From Phaeodactylibacter sp. (GTDB taxonomy: Bacteria; Bacteroidota; Bacteroidia; Chitinophagales; Saprospiraceae), in NCBI RefSeq assembly GCF_022763345.1, contig NZ_JALEGS010000011.1, positions 1 to 64,000 of the forward strand: 64,000 nt of DNA, read 5' to 3'. The position numbers were made by a program, and so were the translations under genes. The notes under the pieces are model-generated. The model did not search any database and was not told the DNA's origin. It saw only the letters and a program-made list of their open reading frames with translations. Shown in pieces: positions 1-8,418 of this stretch; the stretch's first letter is position 1, and each line of letters starts with the position of its first letter.

Positions 1-152
1 AGTCCCTCCACCCGCACAAGGAAAACATAAGGCAGGTGGAGGGGCGAGAAGTCTATCCCGGTCTCCTATGACATAGGCCAGGATTACCGGGAAGTCCCTC
101 CACCCGCACAAGGAAAACACAAGGCAGGTGGAAAGACAAGAAGTTTATCCGC
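1..152. repeat. tandem hairpin-forming direct repeat, two copies, 92-bp period
   Basis: Bases 1-60 recur at 93-152 with only a few substitutions; the first 40 bases differ at a single position. Each copy contains an inverted repeat: copy 1 pairs CCCTCCACC (4-12) with GGTGGAGGG (35-43), and copy 2 keeps TCCACC/GGTGGA. Similarity continues weakly to about 175 (shared CCAGGATT). The array probably extends left of the window. It resembles an intergenic REP-like or processed RNA element; its function is unknown. Confidence 0.7.
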
Positions 153-257
153 CTATAAAAACCAGGATTGCAATCCTTATATGTCGCAATCGTTCCAATA
201 CTCAGCGAGCGCAAAATACATGTCCTACTCAGGCATGCATTGAAATCCGCCGATCGT

Positions 258-296
258 AAAGGCTGCATGAGCACTTAGAGTTATGCAGCCTTTATT
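258..296. terminator. strong stem-loop, possible terminator of an upstream transcript
   Basis: An 11-bp perfect stem (AAAGGCTGCAT, 258-268, with ATGCAGCCTTT, 283-293) encloses a 14-nt loop. The T tract after it is short and interrupted. No gene in the window ends just before it, so it would end a transcript entering from the left or a repeat-derived RNA. Confidence 0.4.
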
Positions 297-400
297 ATAC
301 ATACCCGATAACCAAGCATTCAACTTTCACTTCGGGTTACGGGTTCTCACAAAGCTCAGAGCCTGCACTTTAATATTGAATTCATCAAACGCCAAGCGTT

Positions 401-1828
401 ATGCCAAAAGTCGAACACGAAAATATCGACAACCTGAACGCCGTACTCACGGTGACGCTCGAGAAAAGTGACTACGAGCCTAAGTTCAAAACAGAACTCA
501 ACAAATATCGTAAGCAAGCCAACATGAAAGGCTTCCGGAAGGGGAAGACGCCTGCATCCGTTCTGAAAAAGATGTATGGCAAAGGCGTACTGGCAGATGT
601 CATTAATGAAATGCTCCAGAAAGAGCTTTACGACTACCTGACTGACAACGACATCAAGATATTAGGTCAGCCCTTGCCTTCTGCAGATCAGGAACCGCAG
701 GACTTCGACCTCAAAACGTTTCAGGACTACGTTTTCAAGTTTGACCTCGGCCTCGCACCTGATTTTGAAGTACAGGGTGCAGATGAGCATACGACTTTCG
801 AAAAGATGGTCGTAGAGCCCAGCGAGGAGATGATAGACGAAGACCTGCAGGCTGCCCGCAAGCGCAACGGCGAGCGCAAAGCCGTAGAAGACACCATACA
901 AGAAAATGATATGGTGAAACTGGAAGTAGCCGAACTGGACGGCGATGCGCTTAAAGCAGATGGCATCACTTCTGAGTTCAGCCTGCTTATTGGCAACAAT
1001 ACCAACGAAGAGCTGAAGCAAACTCTTGAGGAGAAAAAGCAGGGCGATAAGCTCAAGATTGACATCCTTAATGTTGAGAATGGCCGGGACGAAGACTACG
1101 CCCGCAGGTATTACCTCAACCTGGACGAGGACGAGGAGGATGAAAATGAGGATGCTGAAAAAGCATTTAATAACGAATTCGAAGCCACCATCGTTGAGGT
1201 TACGCGCATCGCTCCTGCTGAAATGGACCAGGAATTCTTCGATCAGACCTTCGGAGAAGGAGAAGTGACTTCCGAAGCCGAAGCCCGTGACAAAATCCGC
1301 GAGCAGATCAAAGGCTTTTACAACAGTCAGGCAGAAGCCCTGATGTCCCGCGACATACAGGAAAAACTGCTTGAGCTGAACCCGATGGCATTCCCGGAAG
1401 CTTTCCTCAAGCGCTGGATGCAAGCCAACAATGAAGAGGTTGACGAAGAAACCATCGAAGCAGAGTATGACAATTTCGAAAAGAACCTTCAGTGGTCGCT
1501 GATCCGCAATAAGCTGGTAGAGCAGTTTGAGATAGAGGTCAATAATGACGATATCGTAGAGGCCGCCCGCCGCCGCATCCGTCAGTACTTCGGAGGCCAA
1601 TCCATGCCGGGCATGGAGCAGATTGTGGACAGCACCGCGCAGCGCATCCTTCAGGACCAAAAGCAGGTAGAGCAGCTGTATGAGGAAGTCCTCACCGACC
1701 GCACCTTCGAAGTCCTGATTGAGAAAGTCAATGTCGAAGAAAAGTCTGTAAGCCTTGAGGAGTTCGAAGAGGCCGTAAAAGCGGCACAAGCGGCCAACAC
1801 CCCGGCTGCAGCGGAGGAAGAAGAATAA
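401..1828 (+). CDS. tig: trigger factor, ribosome-associated chaperone
   Basis: Binds at the ribosomal exit tunnel and shields nascent chains in the cytosol. The N-terminal ribosome-binding domain carries the signature loop GFRKGKTP (residues 44-51). A divergent middle region replaces the classical FKBP-type PPIase domain, and the C-terminal half is the helical SurA-like chaperone domain. At 475 residues it is longer than the roughly 430 of Escherichia coli. An acidic stretch (DEDEEDENEDAE, about residues 241-252) and an acidic Ala/Glu tail account for part of this. The start ATG is followed directly by the conserved N terminus. clpP and clpX follow on the same strand, the common bacterial order, but terminators separate all three genes. 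Confidence 0.95.
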   Translation: MPKVEHENIDNLNAVLTVTLEKSDYEPKFKTELNKYRKQANMKGFRKGKTPASVLKKMYGKGVLADVINEMLQKELYDYLTDNDIKILGQPLPSADQEPQDFDLKTFQDYVFKFDLGLAPDFEVQGADEHTTFEKMVVEPSEEMIDEDLQAARKRNGERKAVEDTIQENDMVKLEVAELDGDALKADGITSEFSLLIGNNTNEELKQTLEEKKQGDKLKIDILNVENGRDEDYARRYYLNLDEDEEDENEDAEKAFNNEFEATIVEVTRIAPAEMDQEFFDQTFGEGEVTSEAEARDKIREQIKGFYNSQAEALMSRDIQEKLLELNPMAFPEAFLKRWMQANNEEVDEETIEAEYDNFEKNLQWSLIRNKLVEQFEIEVNNDDIVEAARRRIRQYFGGQSMPGMEQIVDSTAQRILQDQKQVEQLYEEVLTDRTFEVLIEKVNVEEKSVSLEEFEEAVKAAQAANTPAAAEEEE

Positions 1829-1845
1829 GCAGCGCTGGGAAAAGG

Positions 1846-1912
1846 CTTGGATTACGCGCCGATTAAATATTTTCTGATATTTAGTTCCGGCGGTGCTCCA
1901 AGTCTTTTTTTT
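1846..1912 (+). terminator. intrinsic terminator after tig
   Basis: CTTGGA (1846-1851) pairs with TCCAAG (1897-1902), with an inner CGCCG/CGGCG pairing, followed by an eight-T run (1905-1912). The AT-rich loop is large. It lies 18 bases after the tig stop codon. Confidence 0.65.
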
Positions 1913-2009
1913 ATTTATTCAACCGCAGGGCACCAAAGTTGTTAATACAGTTGATATTCAAACCGCATCGGAGTTTTTGCTCCAGATAAGACCTTAAAGC
2001 ATAAAGCGC

Positions 2010-2732
2010 ATGTTCCAAAAGAACGAATTCATGAAGTATGCTACCAAGCACCTTGGTATGAGTAGCATGCACCTCGAAAAATACATCGACCAAACCACTC
2101 CAATGGGCATGGGTGCAGGCCCCAATGTACAGGGCTTCACCACAGCTATCATCGATGAGCGCATCAAGAACGTCTTCCCTATGGACGTCTTTTCCCGCCT
2201 GATGATGGACCGCATCATCTTCATGGGCGTACCCGTGAATGACTATGTGGCGAATGTTATTCAGGCCCAGCTCCTTTTCCTGGAATCTGATGACCCCAAG
2301 CGCGACGTGCAAATGTTCATCAACAGCCCGGGCGGTAGCGTAATTGCCGGATTAGGCATTTACGATACCATGCAGTATGTAGCCCCGGATGTCAACACCA
2401 TTTGTACCGGACTGGCTGCTTCTATGGGTGCCGTATTGCTTACTGCAGGTGAGAAAGGCAAGCGGACCTGCCTGCGCCACAGCCGGGTGATGATTCATCA
2501 GCCACTGGGCGGCATGCAGGGACAAGTCACCGATATGGAGATTTCCTACAAGTTGATCAAAGACCTGCAAAAGCAGTTGTATGATATCCTGGCACAGCAC
2601 ACCGGACAGCCCTACGAAAAAATCGAAGAAGACTGCGACCGGGACAACTGGATGACTGCAGAAATGGCTAAAGAATACGGACTAATCGACGAAGTGCTCG
2701 ACCGTAACAGCCCACGCAAAGAAAACGTATAA
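2010..2732 (+). CDS. clpP: ATP-dependent Clp protease proteolytic subunit
   Basis: Serine peptidase (family S14) forming the tetradecameric chamber that degrades substrates unfolded by ClpX in the cytosol. The catalytic triad is visible: Ser138 in GLAASMGAV, His163 in MIHQPLGG, and Asp212 in DCDRD. The 240 residues include an N-terminal extension of about 30 residues relative to the mature E. coli enzyme, usual for Bacteroidota and possibly a processed propeptide. ATG 2010 is used; an in-frame ATG at 2031 ([12 protein letters not shown]) is an alternative. A strong terminator follows before clpX. Confidence 0.95.
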   Translation: MFQKNEFMKYATKHLGMSSMHLEKYIDQTTPMGMGAGPNVQGFTTAIIDERIKNVFPMDVFSRLMMDRIIFMGVPVNDYVANVIQAQLLFLESDDPKRDVQMFINSPGGSVIAGLGIYDTMQYVAPDVNTICTGLAASMGAVLLTAGEKGKRTCLRHSRVMIHQPLGGMQGQVTDMEISYKLIKDLQKQLYDILAQHTGQPYEKIEEDCDRDNWMTAEMAKEYGLIDEVLDRNSPRKENV

Positions 2733-2742
2733 TTAATCTGAC

Positions 2743-2788
2743 GGGCGGACCTTACTAACAAATAGCAAGGTCCGCCCTGTCTCTTTTT
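2743..2788 (+). terminator. intrinsic terminator between clpP and clpX
   Basis: An 11-bp perfect stem, GGGCGGACCTT (2743-2753) with AAGGTCCGCCC (2767-2777), is followed by TGTCTCTTTTT. It should stop or attenuate clpP transcripts, so clpX probably has its own promoter or is made by readthrough. Confidence 0.85.
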
Positions 2789-2839
2789 GAGCGATTCAAG
2801 CCTGGCTGTTTTGGCCAGCAGTTTTATAAACAGCAGCGT

Positions 2840-4099
2840 ATGCGAAAAAGCAAACAAAGCTACCGTTGTTCCTTCTGCGGAAGGGATAAGTCAGAAGCAC
2901 TCATCCTCATCGCCGGTATAGACGGACATATCTGTGAGGTTTGTGTTGAGCAGGCAGGGGAAATCATTGAAGAAGAACTCTACGGTGGCAAACGCAAGGA
3001 AGAAGAAGCACCACAACAGGACTTTCTGTTGCCGGATAAAATCACACCGCAGGAAATTAAGGGGCACCTTGATGAATACGTCATCGGGCAGGACGAAGCC
3101 AAAAAGTTTCTTTCCGTAGCGGTTTACAACCACTACAAGCGCCTGCGGCAGCACCGCAATGATGATATTGAGATTGAAAAGTCTAATATCGTTTTTGTGG
3201 GACAGACCGGCACAGGCAAAACCTTGCTAGCCAAGACTATAGCTAAGTTTCTGAATGTACCATTTTCCATTGTTGACGCTACCGTGTTCACAGAAGCTGG
3301 CTACGTTGGGGAAGATGTGGAAAGCATTCTCAGCCGACTGCTACAGGTATGTGACTATGACGTGGCAGCCGCTGAAAAGGGCATTGTCTACATCGACGAG
3401 ATCGATAAGGTAGCGCGCAAAAGCGACAACCCTTCTATCACACGCGATGTCTCCGGTGAAGGTGTGCAGCAAGCTATGCTGAAGATGCTGGAAGGCACTG
3501 ATGTCAATGTCCCGCCACAGGGTGGCCGCAAGCACCCCGAGCAGAAGCTGGTGAAAATTAATACCAGCAATATCCTTTTCATTTGTGGTGGTGCTTTTGA
3601 CGGTATTGAGAAGGTCATTGCCCGCCGGGTAAATACGCACGTTATCGGGTTCAAGAACAAAGAAGCCTCAACGGATGCGACTGACCGGACCAAGTTACTA
3701 CAGTACATCAGCCATCAGGATCTCCGCACCTTTGGGCTGATCCCTGAACTACTGGGGCGCTTGCCGGTATTGGCTTATCTGGAGCCTTTGGACATCGAAG
3801 CGCTCAAGCAAATCCTTGTGGAGCCCCGCAATGCCCTCATCAAGCAGTACCAAAAACTGTTTGACCTGGAAGGCATCAGGCTGGAGTTTTCAGAGGATGC
3901 AATTGAGTTTATTGCCGAAAAGGCGCTGGATTTCAATCTTGGTGCCCGCGGCCTGCGGTCCATCTGTGAGGCTGTGATGACCGATGCTATGTTCGAACTG
4001 CCTTCCCGGCAAGACGTCGACCGGTTTGAAATCACAAGAGCGTACGCAGAAGAAAAACTCAGCCGCTCAAAAATCAGCAAGCAACTAAAGGCTGCCTAA
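2840..4099 (+). CDS. clpX: ATP-dependent Clp protease ATP-binding subunit ClpX
   Basis: AAA+ unfoldase that feeds ClpP. The N-terminal zinc-binding domain has Cys10, Cys13, Cys32 and Cys35. The Walker A motif GQTGTGKT is at 121-128, the Walker B region [10 protein letters not shown] at 181-190, and the pore loop GYVG at 154-157. The ClpP-docking IGF loop is present (IGF at 269-271), so pairing with the upstream ClpP is expected. At 419 residues it matches the usual length. The start ATG lies directly before the conserved zinc-finger domain. Confidence 0.97.
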   Translation: MRKSKQSYRCSFCGRDKSEALILIAGIDGHICEVCVEQAGEIIEEELYGGKRKEEEAPQQDFLLPDKITPQEIKGHLDEYVIGQDEAKKFLSVAVYNHYKRLRQHRNDDIEIEKSNIVFVGQTGTGKTLLAKTIAKFLNVPFSIVDATVFTEAGYVGEDVESILSRLLQVCDYDVAAAEKGIVYIDEIDKVARKSDNPSITRDVSGEGVQQAMLKMLEGTDVNVPPQGGRKHPEQKLVKINTSNILFICGGAFDGIEKVIARRVNTHVIGFKNKEASTDATDRTKLLQYISHQDLRTFGLIPELLGRLPVLAYLEPLDIEALKQILVEPRNALIKQYQKLFDLEGIRLEFSEDAIEFIAEKALDFNLGARGLRSICEAVMTDAMFELPSRQDVDRFEITRAYAEEKLSRSKISKQLKAA

Positions 4100-4126
4100 A
4101 AAACAGCCCGCATCATATAAGTCAAT

Positions 4127-4156
4127 GAAGGGCGCTGCATGCAAGCAGGGCCCTTC
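4127..4156. other. stem-loop between clpX and hemJ
   Basis: GAAGGGC (4127-4133) pairs with GCCCTTC (4150-4156), with inner CTGC/GCAG pairing around ATGCAA. No T tract follows, so this is a weak terminator, a processing site or an mRNA-stabilising hairpin. Confidence 0.4.
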
Positions 4157-4176
4157 TGCATTCCAAAAAGCAGGTT

Positions 4177-4752
4177 ATGGCCAACGCACTTTTTTTCTTT
4201 AAAGCTTTACACGTTGTTGGGTTTGTCTCCTGGTTTGCCGGGCTGTTTTACCTGGGCCGTATTTTCGTATACGATGAGGAAGCCTCCGGCAAGACAGAAC
4301 CGGAGCGCAGCACGCTCAAACAGCAATTCAACCTCATGGAATGGCGGGTGTACCGTATCATCTGCAATCCGGCCATGATGATTACCTGGACCGCCGGGCT
4401 GATCATGCTGGGGCTGGGCCTATTTTCACCGCTTATCCCTAATTATTTGACATCCGGCACGCCCGGATGGATGCACCTCAAGCTGCTGCTCCTTGTATTG
4501 ATGACCATTTACCACCTCTGGAATAAGCGAATCATCCGGCGTATGGAAGCCGGGGAGCGCCCTTTCTCTTCCTGGCAGTACCGGCTACTGAATGAAATGC
4601 CTACTTTATTTCTGATTTCTATTTCCTACATCGCAGTTTATGGCAAAGCAGGTACCCTGAATTACCTCTACCTTTTCGGTGGGATCATCGTTTTTGTTGG
4701 GCTGATTTTTCTGGGGGCGAGGGCGTACAAAAAAGCTCGGGAAAAAGCTTAG
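4177..4752 (+). CDS. hemJ: HemJ-type protoporphyrinogen IX oxidase
   Basis: Integral membrane enzyme for the late haem-biosynthesis step from protoporphyrinogen IX to protoporphyrin IX. The 191 residues form about four or five membrane segments. The family's N-terminal signature is clear: FKALHVVGFVSWFAGLFY, with the conserved His in the first helix, and YHLW further on carries a second conserved His. C-terminal Arg/Lys residues fit an inside-positive tail. It follows clpX by 77 bases across a hairpin. No other haem gene is nearby. Confidence 0.85.
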   Translation: MANALFFFKALHVVGFVSWFAGLFYLGRIFVYDEEASGKTEPERSTLKQQFNLMEWRVYRIICNPAMMITWTAGLIMLGLGLFSPLIPNYLTSGTPGWMHLKLLLLVLMTIYHLWNKRIIRRMEAGERPFSSWQYRLLNEMPTLFLISISYIAVYGKAGTLNYLYLFGGIIVFVGLIFLGARAYKKAREKA

Positions 4753-4803
4753 AAGGGTCAGCGAAAGCCAACGGTTTCCGCGTCTGTCTCAGGGCACTAC
4801 GGG

Positions 4804-5445
4804 TTACCGGCCCAAGCCATGCTCTTCATGCGGGTAGCCTTTATCTTCGATAGGCTCTACTACAAGAACACGGCCCTCCTCTATCACATCCACCACTCGG
4901 ACTGAGGAGCCCCTGCGGAGTTCCATCCCGGCTGTCATCGCCTCAATTTCGTAGGGGGCACCTTTAACATTTAGGTGGACTTTGCCGAAACCATTGCGGT
5001 GGGAAGGCACTGTGTACAGCACCCTTCCGGTGGATTGCACCAGGCGCTGTGGGTTGGAAAGCGTAGGACGAGGAGCCAAACGGAGCAACATCAAAGTCAC
5101 CCCTTTAGCCATTGCCGCAGCAATCAGCCCTGCCAAAGCGCCACCCGCGATGACATAGTGTTGAGCCAGACTAGTGTAGGAAATGAGCAAGCCCACCCAA
5201 CCGAAAAAAGTGAGGAAAGTCAGGATAGTGCGGGGGTTGAACACCCGGGACAGGCGCGCCGTCGCCTCCGCTTCCGTTTCCGGATCGATCAGGCTCATCA
5301 CAATGAGAATAAGCAGCAGCAACGTGCCCGTCACCGCAACCAGCCACAGGCTTTGTTGCAGAGCCGAAAGGGCTTCCCACCAATTAGAAAAAAATAATCC
5401 TGGCATAGGCTGCAAGGTTTTGCCGGGCCTTTTTTGATAAGTCAT
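4804..5445 (-). CDS. NfeD/YqiJ-like membrane protein with C-terminal OB-like domain
   Basis: The 213 residues carry three hydrophobic helices (about 32-54, 72-92 and 96-116), then a soluble domain of about 80 residues (GRVLYTVPSHRNGFGKVHLN to RVLVVEPIED). The beta-rich pattern with G..G.V.LN and G..V.V resembles the OB-fold of NfeD, YuaF and YqiJ proteins. Relatives often sit beside flotillin or stomatin genes and act in membrane organisation, but no flotillin gene is in this window. It is convergent with hemJ and divergent from prs. The assignment rests on fold pattern and length only. Confidence 0.55.
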   Translation of the reverse strand: MTYQKRPGKTLQPMPGLFFSNWWEALSALQQSLWLVAVTGTLLLLILIVMSLIDPETEAEATARLSRVFNPRTILTFLTFFGWVGLLISYTSLAQHYVIAGGALAGLIAAAMAKGVTLMLLRLAPRPTLSNPQRLVQSTGRVLYTVPSHRNGFGKVHLNVKGAPYEIEAMTAGMELRRGSSVRVVDVIEEGRVLVVEPIEDKGYPHEEHGLGR

Positions 5446-5613
5446 GCCCGATGTACAATATTAATAAGACAAGCTGTGCCATACACTTCCCTTCGACCAA
5501 GCCCACCTGATTTTCGGCGAAAGCGCTCCCCTCTTCATCGTATTGGCGCCAAAACCTGCCGGCATTCAGGGTGGACCAAGTGTAGGCTGTCTCTTAAATC
5601 CTCTGCCTGATCT

Positions 5614-5644
5614 ATGAAATACTACCTCAGAAGTTTTACCTTTG
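5614..5644 (+). promoter_or_regulatory. predicted promoter of prs
   Basis: The -7 element TACCTTTG (5637-5644) matches the Bacteroidota TANNTTTG consensus exactly. ATG (5614-5616), one mismatch from the -33 TTG, lies 20 nt upstream. The start codon of prs is 22 nt downstream. Confidence 0.55.
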
Positions 5645-5666
5645 CCCGAGGCATAACCCACGACAA

Positions 5667-6614
5667 ATGATCAAAGGCCCAATGGTAGAAGTTAAACTCT
5701 TCTCAGGTACGACATCCGCATATTTATCCAAAAGCATTGCCGACCACTACGGGCATCCGCTGGGTGATATTAATGTCCACCGTTTCAGCGATGGAGAAAT
5801 GCAGCCCGTTATCAATGAGTCCGTGCGTGGTGCCTATGTTTTTTTCATACAGTCCACTTACCCACCCACGGAGAATCTGATGGAGCTGTTGCTCATGGTT
5901 GATGCGGCCAAGCGGGCTTCTGCCGGCTACATCACGGCTGTCATCCCGTACTTCGGGTACGCCCGTCAGGACCGGAAAGACAAGCCCCGTGTGCCCATCT
6001 CTGCCAAGCTTATTGCCAACCTGCTCCACACCGCAGGCGCCAATCGTATCATGACGATGGACCTCCACGCCGATCAGATTCAGGGTTTTTTTGATATTCC
6101 TGTGGACCACCTCAAGAGTGAAGCCATTTACATCCCTTATTTTCAACAGCAAGACCTCAGCAATACCATTTTTGCATCTCCAGATGTAGGCGGTGTAAAA
6201 CGGGCCCGCACTTACGCCAAACACTTCAGCCGCCCGCTTGTGATTTGCGACAAGTACCGCAAGCAGGCCAATGAGGTGGCGGAGATGACCGTGATTGGCG
6301 ATGTTGAAGGGGCCGATGTCATTCTGGTGGATGACCTCGTGGACACAGCAGGCACCCTTTGCCGGGCGGCTGCCATTCTGGTTGAAAAAGGGGCCAGAAG
6401 TGTGCGGGCCATGTGCACCCACCCTGTACTTTCGGGGCAAGCTTACGAGAAGATCGAAAATTCTCATTTGGAGGAGCTCCTGGTATGCGATACCATACCA
6501 CTGAAGCAAGACTCCGAGAAAATTAAAGTCCTCAGCACGGCCAAGCTTTTCTCCCGGGCTATTCGTAATACGCACGAACACCGCTCTATTTCCGCCCTTT
6601 TTGTGGGGGATTGA
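5667..6614 (+). CDS. prs: ribose-phosphate pyrophosphokinase
   Basis: Makes PRPP from ribose-5-phosphate and ATP for nucleotide, His and Trp synthesis in the cytosol. The 315 residues match the class I enzyme length. The PRPP-binding loop VILVDDLVDTAGT is at 218-230. The N-terminal half carries FSDGE (40-44), the ATP-site region YFGYARQDRKDKPR (95-108) and MDLHADQIQGFF (131-142). The expected Bacteroidota neighbour rplY follows on the same strand with its own -7 element. An internal ATG six codons in (MVEVKLF) is an alternative start. Confidence 0.95.
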   Translation: MIKGPMVEVKLFSGTTSAYLSKSIADHYGHPLGDINVHRFSDGEMQPVINESVRGAYVFFIQSTYPPTENLMELLLMVDAAKRASAGYITAVIPYFGYARQDRKDKPRVPISAKLIANLLHTAGANRIMTMDLHADQIQGFFDIPVDHLKSEAIYIPYFQQQDLSNTIFASPDVGGVKRARTYAKHFSRPLVICDKYRKQANEVAEMTVIGDVEGADVILVDDLVDTAGTLCRAAAILVEKGARSVRAMCTHPVLSGQAYEKIENSHLEELLVCDTIPLKQDSEKIKVLSTAKLFSRAIRNTHEHRSISALFVGD

Positions 6615-6654
6615 GCCCTTTATATTCCGGTAAAACCTTTTCGCTCAACTTTTT
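6611..6654 (+). terminator. weak terminator overlapping the prs stop
   Basis: TTGAGC (6611-6616) pairs with GCTCAA (6643-6648), followed by CTTTTT. The stem is only 6 bp and the loop is long, so termination may be partial. Confidence 0.35.
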
Positions 6655-6689
6655 AGCCAGTCAATTTTTTCTTTTTGGCCGGGAATACC

Positions 6690-6697
6690 TATCTTTG
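6690..6697 (+). promoter_or_regulatory. -7 promoter element upstream of rplY
   Basis: TATCTTTG matches TANNTTTG exactly, 77 nt before the rplY start. The -33 position falls in a T-rich tract without a clean TTG. Confidence 0.45.
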
Positions 6698-6773
6698 CGT
6701 GCCTTTTCAGGGCTAAATGTGTATTGAGTACACGAATCATTGGAATACAGAAAAAGACAAAGTCTATAAAATC

Positions 6774-7406
6774 ATGGAAACGATAGCTTTTACAGGACAG
6801 CCGCGCACCGATATGGGTAAGCGAAGCACAAAAGCACTGCGCAAGGAAGGTCACATTCCATGCGTTGCGTACGGAAGTGAAAATCTGATTCACTTCTCCG
6901 TTAACCCTATTGACGTTAAGGATTTGATTTATACACCGGACTTCAAAATCGCGGAGGTTTCTGTTGACGGCAAATCTTTCCGGGCTATCGTCAAGGATAT
7001 TCAGTTCCACCCGGTGACCGACGAAATCCTGCACCTCGACTTCCTACAGCTTGAGGAAGGCCGTGCGGTAAAAGTGGAAGTACCGATCCGCTTCAAAGGC
7101 ACCTCTCCTGGTGTGAAAGGTGGTGGTAAGCTGATTCAGCGCCTGCGCCGACTCAAAATCAAGACCAAGCCGGAGCACCTGGTTACTGAAATGCGGGTTG
7201 ATATCTCCAAGCTGGAACTCAATCAGTCTATTCGTGTACGCGACGTAGACCAGAAGCTGGAGACCATCGAAATCCTGAACTCTCCTGGTGTACCTATCGC
7301 CAGCGTTGAGACACCACGTGCCCTTCGTTCTGCTGCATCTGCTGCTGCTAAAGCAGGAACTGCTGCACCTGCAGAGGAGGAAGCTGAAGAGGCTACTGAG
7401 GAATAA
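6774..7406 (+). CDS. rplY: 50S ribosomal protein L25/Ctc family
   Basis: Binds 5S rRNA in the large ribosomal subunit. The 210-residue form is the long TL5/Ctc type: an N-terminal L25 domain (METIAFTGQPRTDMGKR, RKEGHIPCVAYG) plus a C-terminal beta domain (about 95-185) and an Ala/Glu-rich tail. I chose ATG 6774 because homology begins there; an upstream in-frame ATG at 6719 would add residues unlike L25. A strong terminator follows at 7449. Confidence 0.92.
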   Translation: METIAFTGQPRTDMGKRSTKALRKEGHIPCVAYGSENLIHFSVNPIDVKDLIYTPDFKIAEVSVDGKSFRAIVKDIQFHPVTDEILHLDFLQLEEGRAVKVEVPIRFKGTSPGVKGGGKLIQRLRRLKIKTKPEHLVTEMRVDISKLELNQSIRVRDVDQKLETIEILNSPGVPIASVETPRALRSAASAAAKAGTAAPAEEEAEEATEE

Positions 7407-7448
7407 TCACTGTTGTGCCTGTTACACAGGCGGCGCATCAGAACAAAG

Positions 7449-7482
7449 AGAGGTGTAGGCATTGTGCTTTACACCTCTTTTT
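7449..7482 (+). terminator. intrinsic terminator after rplY
   Basis: AGAGGTGTA (7449-7457) pairs perfectly with TACACCTCT (7470-7478), followed by TTTT. It ends 13 bases before the next gene start. Confidence 0.8.
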
Positions 7483-7495
7483 GTATTATGGAGCT

Positions 7496-8275
7496 ATGAA
7501 AGAGCAATTAACCGTTTCATTACTGCAGACCGAACTGGCATGGGAAGATCCTTCCGCCAATTTCGGCTACCTGGATAGGATGTTGCAACGGCTTCAGCCC
7601 GGGCAGACCGACCTGCTGATCCTACCGGAAATGTTTACTACCAGCTTTTCCATGAATGCCGCCCAACTGGCAGAGCCTACAAAAGGCCAGGCTTACCAAT
7701 GGATGGCAGAAAAGGCTGCCTACCTTCAGGCTGTGGTCACAGGCAGCATCATTGCTAAAGTAGACGGGCAATATTTCAACCGCCTCCTTTGGGTACATCC
7801 GGATGGCACCTTTTCCCACTACGACAAGCGGCATTTATTTACGCTGGCCGGCGAAGAAAAGGTTTATCAGCCCGGGCAAACCCATTTGCTGACCGAGCTT
7901 AAAGGCTGGACCATTATGCCACTGATCTGCTATGACCTCCGGTTCCCGGTTTGGAGCCGCAACACTATGGGGTATGACCTGCTGATTTATGTGGCCAACT
8001 GGCCCAGTAAAAGGCGTAATGCCTGGAAGAGCCTGCTTGTCGCAAGAGCCATAGAAAACCAAGCCTACACCATCGGTGTTAACCGGGTGGGAGAAGATGG
8101 CAATGGCTATCCACATGCCGGTGACACTTCTATACTCGACTACGCCGGTGAACCGTTGCTGCAGGCCGCTGATGTGGAAAGTGTTTTCACCGTATCGCTG
8201 GACCCGGAAAAGCAGGACGAATTCCGACGCAAACTACGTTTTCTGGATGACCGGGACGCCTTCGAATTGCGGTGA
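7496..8275 (+). CDS. omega-amidase, nitrilase superfamily (YafV-like)
   Basis: Predicted cytosolic carbon-nitrogen hydrolase that deamidates alpha-ketoglutaramate or alpha-ketosuccinamate, a metabolite-repair role. The nitrilase Glu-Lys-Cys triad is visible: Glu45 in LPEMF, Lys111 in YDKRHLF and Cys145 in ICYDLRFP. The 259 residues match YafV/Nit2. I chose ATG 7496 because homology starts at MKEQLTVSLLQ; a longer frame from 7415 would run through the rplY terminator. Nit1-type dGSH amidase is a less likely alternative. Confidence 0.85.
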   Translation: MKEQLTVSLLQTELAWEDPSANFGYLDRMLQRLQPGQTDLLILPEMFTTSFSMNAAQLAEPTKGQAYQWMAEKAAYLQAVVTGSIIAKVDGQYFNRLLWVHPDGTFSHYDKRHLFTLAGEEKVYQPGQTHLLTELKGWTIMPLICYDLRFPVWSRNTMGYDLLIYVANWPSKRRNAWKSLLVARAIENQAYTIGVNRVGEDGNGYPHAGDTSILDYAGEPLLQAADVESVFTVSLDPEKQDEFRRKLRFLDDRDAFELR

Positions 8276-8418
8276 GCAGCAAGCTGTACCCCACTTCAGT
8301 CGCAGGAGTTTAACCTTTCATTTGGCAGTGAAGGAAAAATGAAGCATGCCGTCTGACGTTAAATTCAGAAGTACATCCAAATTTTATCTATAGACACGAC
8401 TTTACAACGCAAGCAACA

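Larger units (their letters stand above)
1..400. other. gene-free leader region before tig
   Basis: No credible protein gene is visible here; the small minus-strand reading frame over 53-274 has no recognisable features and lies over repeats. The stretch holds a tandem hairpin repeat (1-152) and a strong stem-loop (258-293), then about 100 bases of leader before the trigger factor start. I see no tRNA or known RNA family. Any tig promoter in this leader is not obvious by the TANNTTTG rule. Confidence 0.6.

Noticed and set aside
1..152. CRISPR array
   Set aside because: Only two copies, a long repeat with diverged second half, no uniform spacers and no cas gene in the window.
53..274. 73-aa minus-strand frame at the left edge
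   Set aside because: Overlaps the tandem hairpin repeat, no conserved features, no promoter.
662..1789. Long minus-strand open frame (375 aa) inside tig
   Set aside because: It lies wholly antisense to a clear trigger factor gene, has no recognisable domain, and its composition is that of a shadow frame.
5724..6581. 285-aa minus-strand frame inside prs
   Set aside because: Antisense shadow of a conserved gene; no motif, no promoter.
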